The notes: a model not told the origin generated them from the letters alone. Positions 19,268-27,101 are shown, counted from the first letter of the stretch. The stretch is 64,000 bases of DNA from Mucilaginibacter sp. UR6-1 (GCF_020880975.1 NZ_JAJIWP010000003.1:992001-1056000), one strand, 5' to 3'. Made by a program: numbers and translations.

Positions 19268-20512
19268 ATGGAGCTATTTGTAATTATTTCATTACTCATT
19301 ATTTTAAGTGCGGTTTACTCATACATCAATGCCCGGTTCATTAAATTACCGGGTACAATAGGGGTTATCACCATTGCTATTATAGGCTCTGTTTGTATCA
19401 TTATCAGCAATAAACTTAATCCTGATTGGGCCAAGCGTTTAACAGAGCTGGCACACAGTATTGATTTTTCGCGAACGGTGCTTAACATTATGTTGGGTTT
19501 TTTATTGTTCGCTACCGCTTTTCGTGTTGATACGGGTAAGTTGAAAAGGCAAATGCGGCCGGTACTCATTTTAAGTACGGTGGGTGTACTTTTATCAACA
19601 GCTATATTTGGCGGCTTGCTTTATTTGATTGCGCAACTGCTTGAGCTTAATGTGCCGTTGCTGTATTGCTTTACATTTGGGGCACTGGTTTCACCTACTG
19701 ACCCGGTGGCGGTATCAGCTATTATTAAAGAATCAAAACTGCCCCAAAACCTGGAAACAATCGTATCCGGCGAATCATTATTTAATGATGGTATAGGGCT
19801 GGTGCTTTTCATCACCCTGCTTGAGATAACCGACGCAGGAATAAAAAACACTGATTTTAACAAAGCCTTTGTAATGTTTGTGCAGGAAGTGTTCGGCGGC
19901 ATCGCTTTAGGCGCTTTTACGGGTTACATAGCCCATCGGTTAATGAAGTCCGTTACCGATTTTCAAACCATTGTGCTGGTGTCATTTGCCCTTGTAATGG
20001 GCGATTCGGTTATCGCTTCTTACTGGCATCTGTCTATACCATTAGCTGTAGTAACCGCCGGGCTATTTGCCGGCAGCCGATCAATCAACGCGGCTAAAAA
20101 CGAGCGCTCGCATCAGGAGTTGGAAAGCTTTTGGGAATTAGTAGATGAAATGCTTAATACTGTCCTCTTCGTGATGATCGGCCTGCAAATGATCAATATA
20201 CCCGCAATTGATAATTACTGGCTTATTGGTAGTGTGTGCATCATAATATTGCTGCTCGCCCGCTGGCTGAGTATTATGCTGCCACTTACTTTTTTGCGGC
20301 GCTCGCTTAACGTTAATTATGGCAGTATCAACATACTTACCTGGGCAGGGGTAAGGGGAGGCATCTCTATTGCCCTGGCGCTAACATTACCCGCCTCAGA
20401 TTATAAAGGCCTTATACTATCGGCCACTTATTTTGTGGTGATATTTTCCATAGTAGTGCAGGGGCTTACACTGAATAAGGTTATAAATGCCTGGTACGGC
20501 GATAAAGGGTGA
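19268..20512 (+). CDS. Cation:proton antiporter, NhaP/CPA1 type
   Basis: A 414-residue integral membrane protein with about 11-12 hydrophobic helices. The family motifs GALVSPTDPVAVSAIIKES and SGESLFNDGIGLVLF are present in the usual order and contain the acidic residues used for ion binding. It exchanges Na+ or K+ for protons at the inner membrane. It is the only plus-strand gene inside the arginine region and shares an inverted-repeat element with argF' that runs from stop codon to stop codon. Ion specificity cannot be told from sequence. Confidence 0.9.
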   Translation: MELFVIISLLIILSAVYSYINARFIKLPGTIGVITIAIIGSVCIIISNKLNPDWAKRLTELAHSIDFSRTVLNIMLGFLLFATAFRVDTGKLKRQMRPVLILSTVGVLLSTAIFGGLLYLIAQLLELNVPLLYCFTFGALVSPTDPVAVSAIIKESKLPQNLETIVSGESLFNDGIGLVLFITLLEITDAGIKNTDFNKAFVMFVQEVFGGIALGAFTGYIAHRLMKSVTDFQTIVLVSFALVMGDSVIASYWHLSIPLAVVTAGLFAGSRSINAAKNERSHQELESFWELVDEMLNTVLFVMIGLQMINIPAIDNYWLIGSVCIIILLLARWLSIMLPLTFLRRSLNVNYGSINILTWAGVRGGISIALALTLPASDYKGLILSATYFVVIFSIVVQGLTLNKVINAWYGDKG

Positions 20513-20659
20513 CTCACCCTGTCATCACTACGCTCGACATCCCTCTCTGCGCGAGCGCAAAGAGGACGTAAAATTCAGTTCAATATCTCTTAAAAAAATA
20601 AACCCCTCTCTCTGCTTTGCAGAGAGAGGGGTGACCAGTGTAGCGTAGTCGGGGTGAGT
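20512..20659. repeat. Nested inverted-repeat element spanning two convergent stop codons
   Basis: Outer arms ACTCACCC (20512-20519) and GGGTGAGT (20652-20659), second arms ACTACGCT (20527-20534) and AGCGTAGT (20642-20649), plus an internal hairpin near 20543-20565. The outer arms overlap the stop codons of the antiporter and argF'. The layout resembles a small non-autonomous palindromic element. Confidence 0.75.
20588..20631 (-). terminator. Strong intrinsic terminator of the argF' side
   Basis: A 13-bp perfect stem (CCCCTCTCTCTGC 20603-20615 with its complement 20619-20631, loop TTT) followed on the minus strand by a T-rich run (20591-20602). It ends the minus-strand arginine operon. Confidence 0.85.
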
Positions 20660-21606
20660 TAAATAGCCTCCAGCATTTGCTTTAACACCGCCTGTGCCGC
20701 CCACACGCGGTTGCCCGCTTCATGTATTACTACGGAGTTTGGCCCGTCCAATATCTCGTCAGATAATTCCAGGTTACGGCGCACAGGTAAACAGTGCATT
20801 ACCCTGGCATCGTTGGTTATCTTTAATTTGTCGTTGTTCAGCATCCAATCCTCGTTACCCGGCAACACTTTGCCATAAGGCTCGTAAGCCGACCAATTTT
20901 TTACATAAATAAAATCGGCACCTGTAAGTGCTTCATCAAGGTTATGGGTAATAGTTGCGCCATCTGTAAAATCAGTATTCAGCTCATAACCTTCGGGGTG
21001 AGCAATGGTGAAATCTACATCGGCTTTACACATCCACTCGGCAAATGAGTTAGGAACGGCTTGTGGTAATGCTTTAATATGCGGTGCCCAGGCCAATACT
21101 ACTTTCGGGCGCGCTGTTTTTTTGAGCTCCTGAATGGTAACCAGATCGGCCAAACTTTGCAACGGGTGGCGGGTGGCTGATTCAAGGCTGACAACCGGTA
21201 CGCCACAATATTGTACAAACTTGTTAAATATAGCCTCGCTGTAATCCTCCTCACGGTCTTTTAATCCCGGGAAGGAGCGGACACCGATAATATCAACATA
21301 TTGGCCCATAACGGCTGCTGCTTCGCGTACGTGCTCAACAGTGCCGCCATTCATTATCGCGCCATCCTGCAATTCCAATGCCCAGCCTTCCTTATCAATA
21401 TTCAATACCATTACATTCATGCCCAGATTAAGCGCCGCTTTCTGCGTGCTCATACGGGTACGCAGGCTCGGGTTTAAAAATACCAGCCCCAGCGTTTTGT
21501 TTTTACCCAGATGCTGGTGGGCATACGGGTTTTGCTTGAGCTGCAAAGCTTCGGCAGCGAGGGCGTTAATGTCGGTTACGTCGTGAACGGATGTAAAAAG
21601 TTTCAT
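20659..21606 (-). CDS. argF': N-succinylornithine (or N-acetylornithine) carbamoyltransferase
   Basis: Transfers the carbamoyl group to an N-acylated ornithine, the Bacteroidota/Xanthomonas version of the arginine pathway. The 315-residue protein has the carbamoyl-phosphate motif as NPSLRTRMSTQ, and HCLPVRRN and VWAAQAVL near the C-terminus. The residue before the EH pair at 91-92 is Val90. In the family this site separates acetyl-specific (Glu) from succinyl-specific (Pro in Bacteroides fragilis) enzymes, so Val favours succinylornithine; this is inference. It is the last gene of the minus-strand arginine operon, 62 bases after argD. Confidence 0.92.
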   Translation of the reverse strand: MKLFTSVHDVTDINALAAEALQLKQNPYAHQHLGKNKTLGLVFLNPSLRTRMSTQKAALNLGMNVMVLNIDKEGWALELQDGAIMNGGTVEHVREAAAVMGQYVDIIGVRSFPGLKDREEDYSEAIFNKFVQYCGVPVVSLESATRHPLQSLADLVTIQELKKTARPKVVLAWAPHIKALPQAVPNSFAEWMCKADVDFTIAHPEGYELNTDFTDGATITHNLDEALTGADFIYVKNWSAYEPYGKVLPGNEDWMLNNDKLKITNDARVMHCLPVRRNLELSDEILDGPNSVVIHEAGNRVWAAQAVLKQMLEAI

Positions 21607-21668
21607 GGATGACCTTTTATAGGGTAAAAAATGCTGCTGGTAATAAATGCTATTACCAGCAGCACAAA

Positions 21669-22796
21669 TTATTTTTTTAAAACAGAGGTAAACGCTTCCA
21701 AAAACTGATCGGCGTATGCTTTAGTTAGGTTAAGCGCCGGTAACAGCCGTACCACATTTGGCTTGGCCTCGCCTGTAAATATATGGTGCTTGTATAGCAG
21801 ATCCTTACGTACGTGGCTTAACTCCTCGGGCAGTTCAATACCGATCATCAACCCACGGCCGCGAACTTCTTTAACCTGTTCAAATTTTTTCAGTTCTTCA
21901 ATCAGGTAACCGCCAACCTCGGCAGCATTTTGCAGCAGGTTGTCCTGCTCTATAACTTCAAGCACCGCTAAACCGGCGGCACAGGCCAGGTGGTTACCTC
22001 CGAAGGTAGTACCCAGCATACCGTAAGCCGGTTTTATTTTAGGCGAAATAATAATGCCACCAATAGGGAAGCCGTTGCCCATGCCTTTGGCCATGCTGTA
22101 AATGTCGGCATCAACACCGGCAAAATCGTGCGAAAAGAACTTACCGGTACGGCCATAACCACATTGTACCGAGTCGGCAATGAATACGGCATTATGCTCA
22201 TCGCACAATGTTCTTATCTTTTGCAAAAAGCTTTCGGTAGCTACCTGTATGCCACCAACACCTTGTATACCTTCGATAATTACGGATGATATTTCGTTAT
22301 CGGCAAAGGCTTGCTCCAAAGCAGCCTCATCGCACCAGGGCAAAAATATCACGTTATCAGTTTCGTTGATGGGGGCAACTATTTTTGGGTTATCCGTTAC
22401 GGCAACCGCCAGTGAGGTACGACCGTGAAAAGCTTTGCGGAAAGCGATCACCTTTTTTTTGCCATTGTAAAATGATGCCAGTTTCAAGGCGTTCTCGTTA
22501 GCTTCGGCACCCGAGTTACACAGGAAAAGCTGATAATCCTCTTTGCCCGATACATGGCCCAATTTTTCGGCCAGTTGTTTTTGCAGCGGTATCTCTATCG
22601 AGTTGGAGTAAAAGCCGATCTGATGTAACTGATCCTCCAAACGTTTTACATAATGCGGGTTGGTATGGCCGATAGAAATAACGGCATGGCCACCGTAAAG
22701 ATCAAGATATTCCGTGCCCTTATCGTCATAAACGAGGCTGCCGGTGCCTTTAACAATATTTATTGGGTTGATAGGATATACGTCGAACAGATTCAT
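21669..22796 (-). CDS. argD: N-acylornithine aminotransferase
   Basis: PLP-dependent aminotransferase of class III, 375 residues, converting N-acyl-glutamate semialdehyde to N-acylornithine. Visible features are the LYGGHAVISIGHTNP opening, LCNSGAEANENALKLA, the aspartate of FIADSVQCGYGRTGKFF, and the PLP lysine in YSMAKGMGNGFPIGG. Length is typical. It lies between the S23 four-helix-bundle gene and argF'. Substrate acyl group would follow that of ArgF'. Confidence 0.93.
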   Translation of the reverse strand: MNLFDVYPINPINIVKGTGSLVYDDKGTEYLDLYGGHAVISIGHTNPHYVKRLEDQLHQIGFYSNSIEIPLQKQLAEKLGHVSGKEDYQLFLCNSGAEANENALKLASFYNGKKKVIAFRKAFHGRTSLAVAVTDNPKIVAPINETDNVIFLPWCDEAALEQAFADNEISSVIIEGIQGVGGIQVATESFLQKIRTLCDEHNAVFIADSVQCGYGRTGKFFSHDFAGVDADIYSMAKGMGNGFPIGGIIISPKIKPAYGMLGTTFGGNHLACAAGLAVLEVIEQDNLLQNAAEVGGYLIEELKKFEQVKEVRGRGLMIGIELPEELSHVRKDLLYKHHIFTGEAKPNVVRLLPALNLTKAYADQFLEAFTSVLKK

Positions 22797-22800
22797 TTAT

Positions 22801-22838
22801 TTTAAGGTTAAAGGAGAAAGGTAAAAGGATAAAGGTTA
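22801..22838. repeat. Purine-rich flank of the S23 gene, left copy
   Basis: A run of AAAGGT/AAAGGA-like units that ends on the stop codon of the four-helix-bundle gene. Its inverted counterpart is at 23215-23253. Confidence 0.65.
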
Positions 22839-23198
22839 CTTTTCGTTTCGCAAAAACTTGATGAATGCGATTAACATGGCCTTCACTTCATTTATCTCCT
22901 GGTTAATATTATCATACTTGTTTTTTGGAACATAGCCCAAATCAAAAATTAAATAACAAGTATATTCTACTTCATGTGCCGAACCTAAAGCATTATCAAG
23001 ATAATGCGCAAAGTCCTTATTTGTATTCTTGCCACAACCTTCAACTATATTTAACGGTATAGAGTAAGTTGATCGTCTTAATTGGCTGGATAAAGCAAAC
23101 CTTTCTTCAACAGGTAGCAAAGGAATTATTTCGGTATAAACTCGCTTGGTAAGCAAATGTGCTTTTAACCAAACATCCAGTTTTTTATAGTCCCTCAT
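22836..23198 (-). CDS. Four-helix-bundle protein, S23 / Avd-like family
   Basis: A 120-residue helical protein of the 23S rRNA intervening-sequence (S23) family: DYKKLDVWLKAHLL at the N-terminus, RFALSSQLRRSTYSIPLNIVEG in the middle and a C-terminal EINEVKAMLIAFIKFLRNEK helix. The fold is shared with Avd proteins of diversity-generating retroelements, but no reverse transcriptase or template repeat is near. It interrupts the arginine operon between argC and argD and is bracketed by inverted purine-rich repeats, which suggests it arrived as a small cassette. Function of solitary members is unknown. Confidence 0.88.
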   Translation of the reverse strand: MRDYKKLDVWLKAHLLTKRVYTEIIPLLPVEERFALSSQLRRSTYSIPLNIVEGCGKNTNKDFAHYLDNALGSAHEVEYTCYLIFDLGYVPKNKYDNINQEINEVKAMLIAFIKFLRNEK

Positions 23199-23199
23199 T

Positions 23200-23253
23200 A
23201 CCTTTATTGTTTCTTTAGCTACCTTTTCCCTTTCACCTTTATCCTTTCACCTC
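23200..23253. repeat. Purine-rich flank of the S23 gene, right copy (inverted)
   Basis: On the minus strand this reads as AGGTGAAAGGATAAAGGTG-like units, inverted relative to 22801-22838. It lies between the S23 start and the argC stop. Confidence 0.65.
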
Positions 23254-23255
23254 CA

Positions 23256-24305
23256 TTAAAATCCAATCGCCTTCAATCGTAATCCGGCGCGTTCATCCAG
23301 ACCAAACAGTAGGTTCATGTTTTGAACCGCCTGGCCTGACGCGCCTTTGAGTAAATTGTCTATAATGCTTATTATTAATAGTTTATTGCCGTGTTTTTTA
23401 ACCTGAACAAAGCACTTATTGGTATTAACCACCTGTTTCAGATCGATGTTACGATCGGTAACATGGGTAAATGCCTGATCTTTGTAAAAGTTTGTATATA
23501 ATGCTAAAGCCTCCTCCTGGGTTAAATCACTGTCGGTATAAATGGATGCTATGATGCCACGTGTAAAATCGCCACGGTAGGGGATGAAATTCAGATTGCC
23601 CCAATCCTGTGATGGGGGAGTGAAATCTGATTGCAATTGATTAAGTGACTGACCTATTTCATTCAGATGCTGATGATCAAACGCTTTATAAACCGACAGG
23701 TTATCATTTCTCCAGCTAAAGTGCGAGGTAGTTGAAAGGCTCTGTCCCGCGCCGGTTGATCCTGTAGTGGCGGTAATATTTACCTCACTGGTAATTAATC
23801 CTTTTGATGCAAGCGGCAGCAAGCCTAACTGCAAACAGGTGGCAAAACAACCCGGGTTGGCAATATTCTGCGCTTCGCGGATGGCATCCCTGTTTAGTTC
23901 GGGCAACCCATAAACAAAGCTTTTGTTGCCAATGGTAGCCTTTGGTTTGAGGCGAAAATCCTGACTCAGGTCAATGATCTTTACCGTATCCGGGATAGGG
24001 TTGGCCTCTAAAAACTTACGCGCGTCGCCATGGCCTACACATAAAAAAAGTACGTCAATAGCTGTAGATAGTTCAGCCGCGAATTTCAGATCGGTATCAC
24101 CAAACAGGTCGGAGTGTACCTCATATACATAATTGCCCGCGTTGCTGTTACTATGCACAAAGGCAATCTCAACATTAGGGTGATTAATGAGGATGCGCAG
24201 CATTTCGCCGCCGGTGTAACCGGCACCGCCTATAATTCCTGCACGGATGCCCCCGGCCCCTAAAGGGGAGTTGTTGTTGGATATGTTTGAATGTAACTCA
24301 GTCAT
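23256..24305 (-). CDS. argC: N-acyl-gamma-glutamyl-phosphate reductase
   Basis: Reduces N-acylglutamyl phosphate to the semialdehyde. The 349-residue protein has the NADP loop AGIIGGAGYTGGEML and the catalytic cysteine in NIANPGCFATCLQLGLLPLA. ArgC proteins usually start one or two residues before the Rossmann strand; here about 20 extra residues precede it, and SPLGAGG in that extension is encoded by a palindromic repeat (24250-24270). No alternative ATG directly before the Rossmann strand is visible, so the repeat-derived segment is probably translated. Confidence 0.92.
   Translation of the reverse strand: MTELHSNISNNNSPLGAGGIRAGIIGGAGYTGGEMLRILINHPNVEIAFVHSNSNAGNYVYEVHSDLFGDTDLKFAAELSTAIDVLFLCVGHGDARKFLEANPIPDTVKIIDLSQDFRLKPKATIGNKSFVYGLPELNRDAIREAQNIANPGCFATCLQLGLLPLASKGLITSEVNITATTGSTGAGQSLSTTSHFSWRNDNLSVYKAFDHQHLNEIGQSLNQLQSDFTPPSQDWGNLNFIPYRGDFTRGIIASIYTDSDLTQEEALALYTNFYKDQAFTHVTDRNIDLKQVVNTNKCFVQVKKHGNKLLIISIIDNLLKGASGQAVQNMNLLFGLDERAGLRLKAIGF
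24250..24270. repeat. Palindromic repeat copy 1, in the argC 5' coding region
   Basis: CCCCTAAAGGGG core at 24257-24268 preceded by CCCCCGG. It encodes part of the N-terminal extension of ArgC. Confidence 0.8.
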
Positions 24306-24321
24306 TATAATAAAATTAGTT

Positions 24322-24340
24322 CCCCTTTAGTGATTAGGGG
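24322..24340. repeat. Palindromic repeat copy 2, over the cupin stop codon
   Basis: CCCCT and AGGGG arms (24322-24326 and 24336-24340) with a diverged centre. The cupin stop codon (24334-24336) lies inside it. Confidence 0.7.
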
Positions 24341-24738
24341 ATAACCCTGTCATTTTTTGTAGATGGATATGAGTACAAAATGAATTCCAGGTCGGCATCC
24401 CATTTATTAATGATATAATGATGCTGGCCCGGGTTGATTTGGATGCCCTGCTGCTCACGTAAGGCGTGCTCGGCACCGTCAATAACAAATGTTGCCCTGC
24501 CTTTTAATATGAAGAACAGTTGCGTTGCCTTTTCATGGTAATGCAACTGCTCAGCCGTATCGGGCGGCATTAATTCCTGCTTAACCGATAATCCGTCAGT
24601 ATCAACAAAGGTCCAGCCGTGGCAACCATCGCCCCATGTATAATGGTTAAGGCATTCGCTTTTTGAAAAAATAGTGGTCGCCCCCCAGCCCCCTGAAGGG
24701 GGAACACTGTTAGCACTATTGTTTTCCGTTGATGACAT
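24334..24738 (-). CDS. Cupin domain protein
   Basis: A 134-residue single-domain cupin. Metal-binding-type residues appear in LHYHEKATQLFFILKG and the second motif INPGQHHYIIN; it may be a sugar- or amino-acid-derivative enzyme or a small binding protein, but no substrate can be named. About 20 N-terminal residues before the conserved part include SVPPSGGWGA, encoded by a palindromic repeat, and its stop codon lies in another copy. It sits between argG and argC with gaps of 19 and 28 bases, so it is co-transcribed with them. Confidence 0.8.
   Translation of the reverse strand: MSSTENNSANSVPPSGGWGATTIFSKSECLNHYTWGDGCHGWTFVDTDGLSVKQELMPPDTAEQLHYHEKATQLFFILKGRATFVIDGAEHALREQQGIQINPGQHHYIINKWDADLEFILYSYPSTKNDRVIP
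24681..24702. repeat. Palindromic repeat copy 3, in the cupin 5' coding region
   Basis: CCCCCTGAAGGGGG core at 24689-24702 with an adjoining CCCCCC run. It encodes PPSGGWGA of the cupin N-terminus. Confidence 0.8.
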
Positions 24739-24751
24739 AAGCTCTTATAAG

Positions 24752-24775
24752 CCCCCTTTAGGGGGTTTGGGGGTT
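24752..24775. repeat. Palindromic repeat copy 4, over the argG stop codon
   Basis: CCCCCTTTAGGGGG core at 24752-24765. It supplies the last residues and the stop codon (24758-24760) of argG. Confidence 0.8.
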
Positions 24776-25954
24776 AACTTTATGGTAGATCATTACCTGG
24801 TTGCCAAATATTTTGGAGAAACCTTTTACATCCTCACCACTCCAGGCGTTGTTCATTTCGCCGTAGCTGCCAAATTTGTTCGACATCAGGTCGTGGTCCG
24901 ACTCAATACCTACTATCTGGAAACGGTAAGGGTTAAGCTGAACGTATACTTTACCGCTAACTGTTTTTTGAGTATCGGTTAAAAATGCTTCCATGTTGCG
25001 CATAATCGGGTCGTGAAACTGCCCTTCGTGCAGCCAGTTGCCGTAAAAGGTAGCCAATTGATCCTTCCATGATAGCTGCCATTTGGTAAGCACATGTTTT
25101 TCTAAAGTATGATGTGCTTTAATGATGATCACGGGGGCAGCCGCCTCAAAGCCAACACGGCCTTTAATGCCGATGATGGTATCACCAACGTGTATATCAC
25201 GGCCAACGCCATAAGGCTGGGCAATGGCCTGCAATGCCTGTATAGCTTTGGTAGGATGATCGTACTGCTCCCCGTTAATAGCAACCAGTTCGCCTTTATC
25301 AAACGTAAGCTCAAGGTTTTTTTCTTCGGTAGCTGTTACCGGTGTAGGCCATGCATCCTCAGGCAAGCCTAAATTTGAGGTAAGGGTTTCCTTACCACCA
25401 ACTGATGTACCCCAGATGCCTTTGTTGATTGAATATTTGGCTTTCTCAAAATTCATCTCAACACCGTGCTTTTTCAGGTATTCAATTTCCTCTTCGCGGC
25501 TTAATTTAAGATCGCGGATAGGGGTAAGTATTTTAACTTCGGGCACCAGGATGTTGAATATCATATCAAAACGCACCTGGTCATTACCGGCACCTGTGCT
25601 GCCATGGGCAACATATTCGGCACCAATCTCTTTAGCGTAATTGGCTATGGCTGTAGCCTGGCTAACACGCTCGGCACTTACTGAAAGGGGGTAAGTATTG
25701 TTTTTTAATACGTTACCGTAGATAAGGTAGCGCACACAGCTATCGTAAAAATTGGTAGTTTCATCAACCACGTGGTGGCTGGTTACGCCCATTTTAAAGG
25801 CACGTTCTTCAACGCTCTTAAGTTCTTCATCGCTAAAGCCGCCAGTGTTTACAATTACCGAGTGCACCTCCATGCCGAGGTCGCGGGTTAAATAAATGCA
25901 GCAAAACGATGTATCTAAACCGCCGCTGTATGCCAATACTACTTTTTTCTTCAT
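24758..25954 (-). CDS. argG: Argininosuccinate synthase
   Basis: Joins citrulline and aspartate with ATP. The 398-residue protein starts with KKVVLAYSGGLDTSFCC, the PP-loop of this family, and contains AHGSTGAGNDQVRFD and a late YRFQIVGIESDHD region. The C-terminal NPQTP and the stop codon come from a palindromic repeat, so the natural C-terminus may have been altered. It is the second gene of the minus-strand operon, 30 bases after the GNAT gene. argH, the next pathway enzyme, is not in this window. Confidence 0.95.
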   Translation of the reverse strand: MKKKVVLAYSGGLDTSFCCIYLTRDLGMEVHSVIVNTGGFSDEELKSVEERAFKMGVTSHHVVDETTNFYDSCVRYLIYGNVLKNNTYPLSVSAERVSQATAIANYAKEIGAEYVAHGSTGAGNDQVRFDMIFNILVPEVKILTPIRDLKLSREEEIEYLKKHGVEMNFEKAKYSINKGIWGTSVGGKETLTSNLGLPEDAWPTPVTATEEKNLELTFDKGELVAINGEQYDHPTKAIQALQAIAQPYGVGRDIHVGDTIIGIKGRVGFEAAAPVIIIKAHHTLEKHVLTKWQLSWKDQLATFYGNWLHEGQFHDPIMRNMEAFLTDTQKTVSGKVYVQLNPYRFQIVGIESDHDLMSNKFGSYGEMNNAWSGEDVKGFSKIFGNQVMIYHKVNPQTP

Positions 25955-25984
25955 TATATATGTTTGTTCAACCGGGTTAAAAGT

Positions 25985-26644
25985 TTAAACCTTTGCTAAT
26001 AGTGCAATAATCTTTGATGATCCGCGCAGGGCATTTTCAATACGCTCAAGCAGGGTAGCCTTGTGGGTAATGTTTTTTAGTTTGTTTTCTGCTTGTTTAG
26101 CTTTATCAGCCGGATCAAACAGCATGGCGGTGCACATGCAGTTTTTACGCCCTTTGCTCATTAAAATATCGTAGTTAACGCAACTGGTACAGCCTTTCCA
26201 AAAATCTTCATCCTGCGTTAATTCCGAATACGTAACCGGCTCGTAACCAAGCTCGGAGTTGATCTTCATTACGGCTAAGCCTGTTGTTAAGCCAAACAGT
26301 TTAGCTTCAGGGTATTTGCTGCGCGAGAGCTCAAAAATGCGTTCTTTAATAGCCTTTGCCAGGCCCACTTTACGAAAGTTAGGATTAACTATAAGGCCTG
26401 AGTTAGCCACAAACTGCCCATGGCTCCATGTTTCAATGTAGCAAAAGCCGGCCCAGGTGCCATCCTTATGTAAAGCAATAACCGCTTTACCTTCAAGCAT
26501 TTTATTGGCCACATACTCGGGCGAACGCTGTGCTATACCGGTACCGCGTGCTTTAGCTGATTCAGCCATTTCATCACATATCTGCTGCGCAAAATCAACG
26601 TGCTGTGCTGATGCAACTAATATATCAAAATCTTGTATGGTCAT
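25985..26644 (-). CDS. GNAT acyltransferase, candidate N-acylglutamate synthase
   Basis: A 219-residue GNAT protein with the acyl-CoA loop region SGLIVNPNFRKVGLAKAIKER, and a Cys-rich C-terminal segment (GCTSCVNYDIL, KNCMCTAML). As the first gene of the arginine operon it is a good candidate for the glutamate N-acyl (acetyl or succinyl) transferase that starts the pathway, since no argA or argJ is present; this is inference from context. I start it at the ATG at 26644, where the conserved region begins; a start at 26674 would add ten unconserved residues. Confidence 0.8.
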   Translation of the reverse strand: MTIQDFDILVASAQHVDFAQQICDEMAESAKARGTGIAQRSPEYVANKMLEGKAVIALHKDGTWAGFCYIETWSHGQFVANSGLIVNPNFRKVGLAKAIKERIFELSRSKYPEAKLFGLTTGLAVMKINSELGYEPVTYSELTQDEDFWKGCTSCVNYDILMSKGRKNCMCTAMLFDPADKAKQAENKLKNITHKATLLERIENALRGSSKIIALLAKV

Positions 26645-27101
26645 TAAAAAAATAGAATGATTGCTGTAAACCAAATGGTTATTTAAAACCTATTAAGTAA
26701 TCAGATGCTTTTTTGTTGGCAGAGTTTAATATATACTCAGCAACAGGGGTTGAGATAAGTAAATTAAACCCGGGGGATAAACAATCGTCGTCGAGACGGA
26801 ATACACATAAAAATTACTGTAACCAAAGCATTGGCAACAGGAGCAAAAATTGCTCTTGTAACTGGCTTATATAAGCTTTGCTGGTTCATTTTTACAGTAT
26901 TATTTGCGTTTTATAAATTTTGTGCAAAGTATCGTATTAATTTTTATTTATGCAAGAAAAAAGTGCACGAATTAATAAGTTAACAATGGATAATTACAAT
27001 CAATTGAAAAATGCGAATAACACACCATGCCATCAGGGAGTTAACTGTTAAAAACAGAAGTGTGGTTGTGCCCGTTATTAACCGCACAAATACATTAACG
27101 A
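26645..27101. promoter_or_regulatory. Intergenic region with structured leader of the GNAT/argG operon
   Basis: No gene is seen. For the minus strand, a -33 TTG (complement of 26953-26955) and a -7-like TACTTTG (complement of 26925-26931) are 21 bases apart. Just downstream of the predicted start site lie nested inverted repeats (26814-26899). The last 150 bases precede the plus-strand 2H phosphoesterase gene and show no clear promoter. Confidence 0.5.
26814..26899 (-). ncRNA. Candidate structured leader RNA of the arginine operon
   Basis: On the minus strand TACTGTAA and TTACAGTA form an outer 8-bp stem. Inside, CC-AAAGC pairs with GCTTTGG around a bulge, a self-complementary GCTTATATAAGC follows, and ACAAGAGCAA pairs with TTGCTCCTGT (9 of 10). 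This could fold as a branched leader, or be a small palindromic insertion. Role unproven. Confidence 0.4.

Noticed and set aside
22836-23198. Avd-like gene as sign of a diversity-generating retroelement
   Set aside because: No reverse transcriptase, template repeat or variable repeat was found anywhere in the window.
26645-27101. tRNA or small protein gene in the gap beside the arginine operon
   Set aside because: No cloverleaf with the T-loop consensus and no frame with composition like coding sequence was seen.
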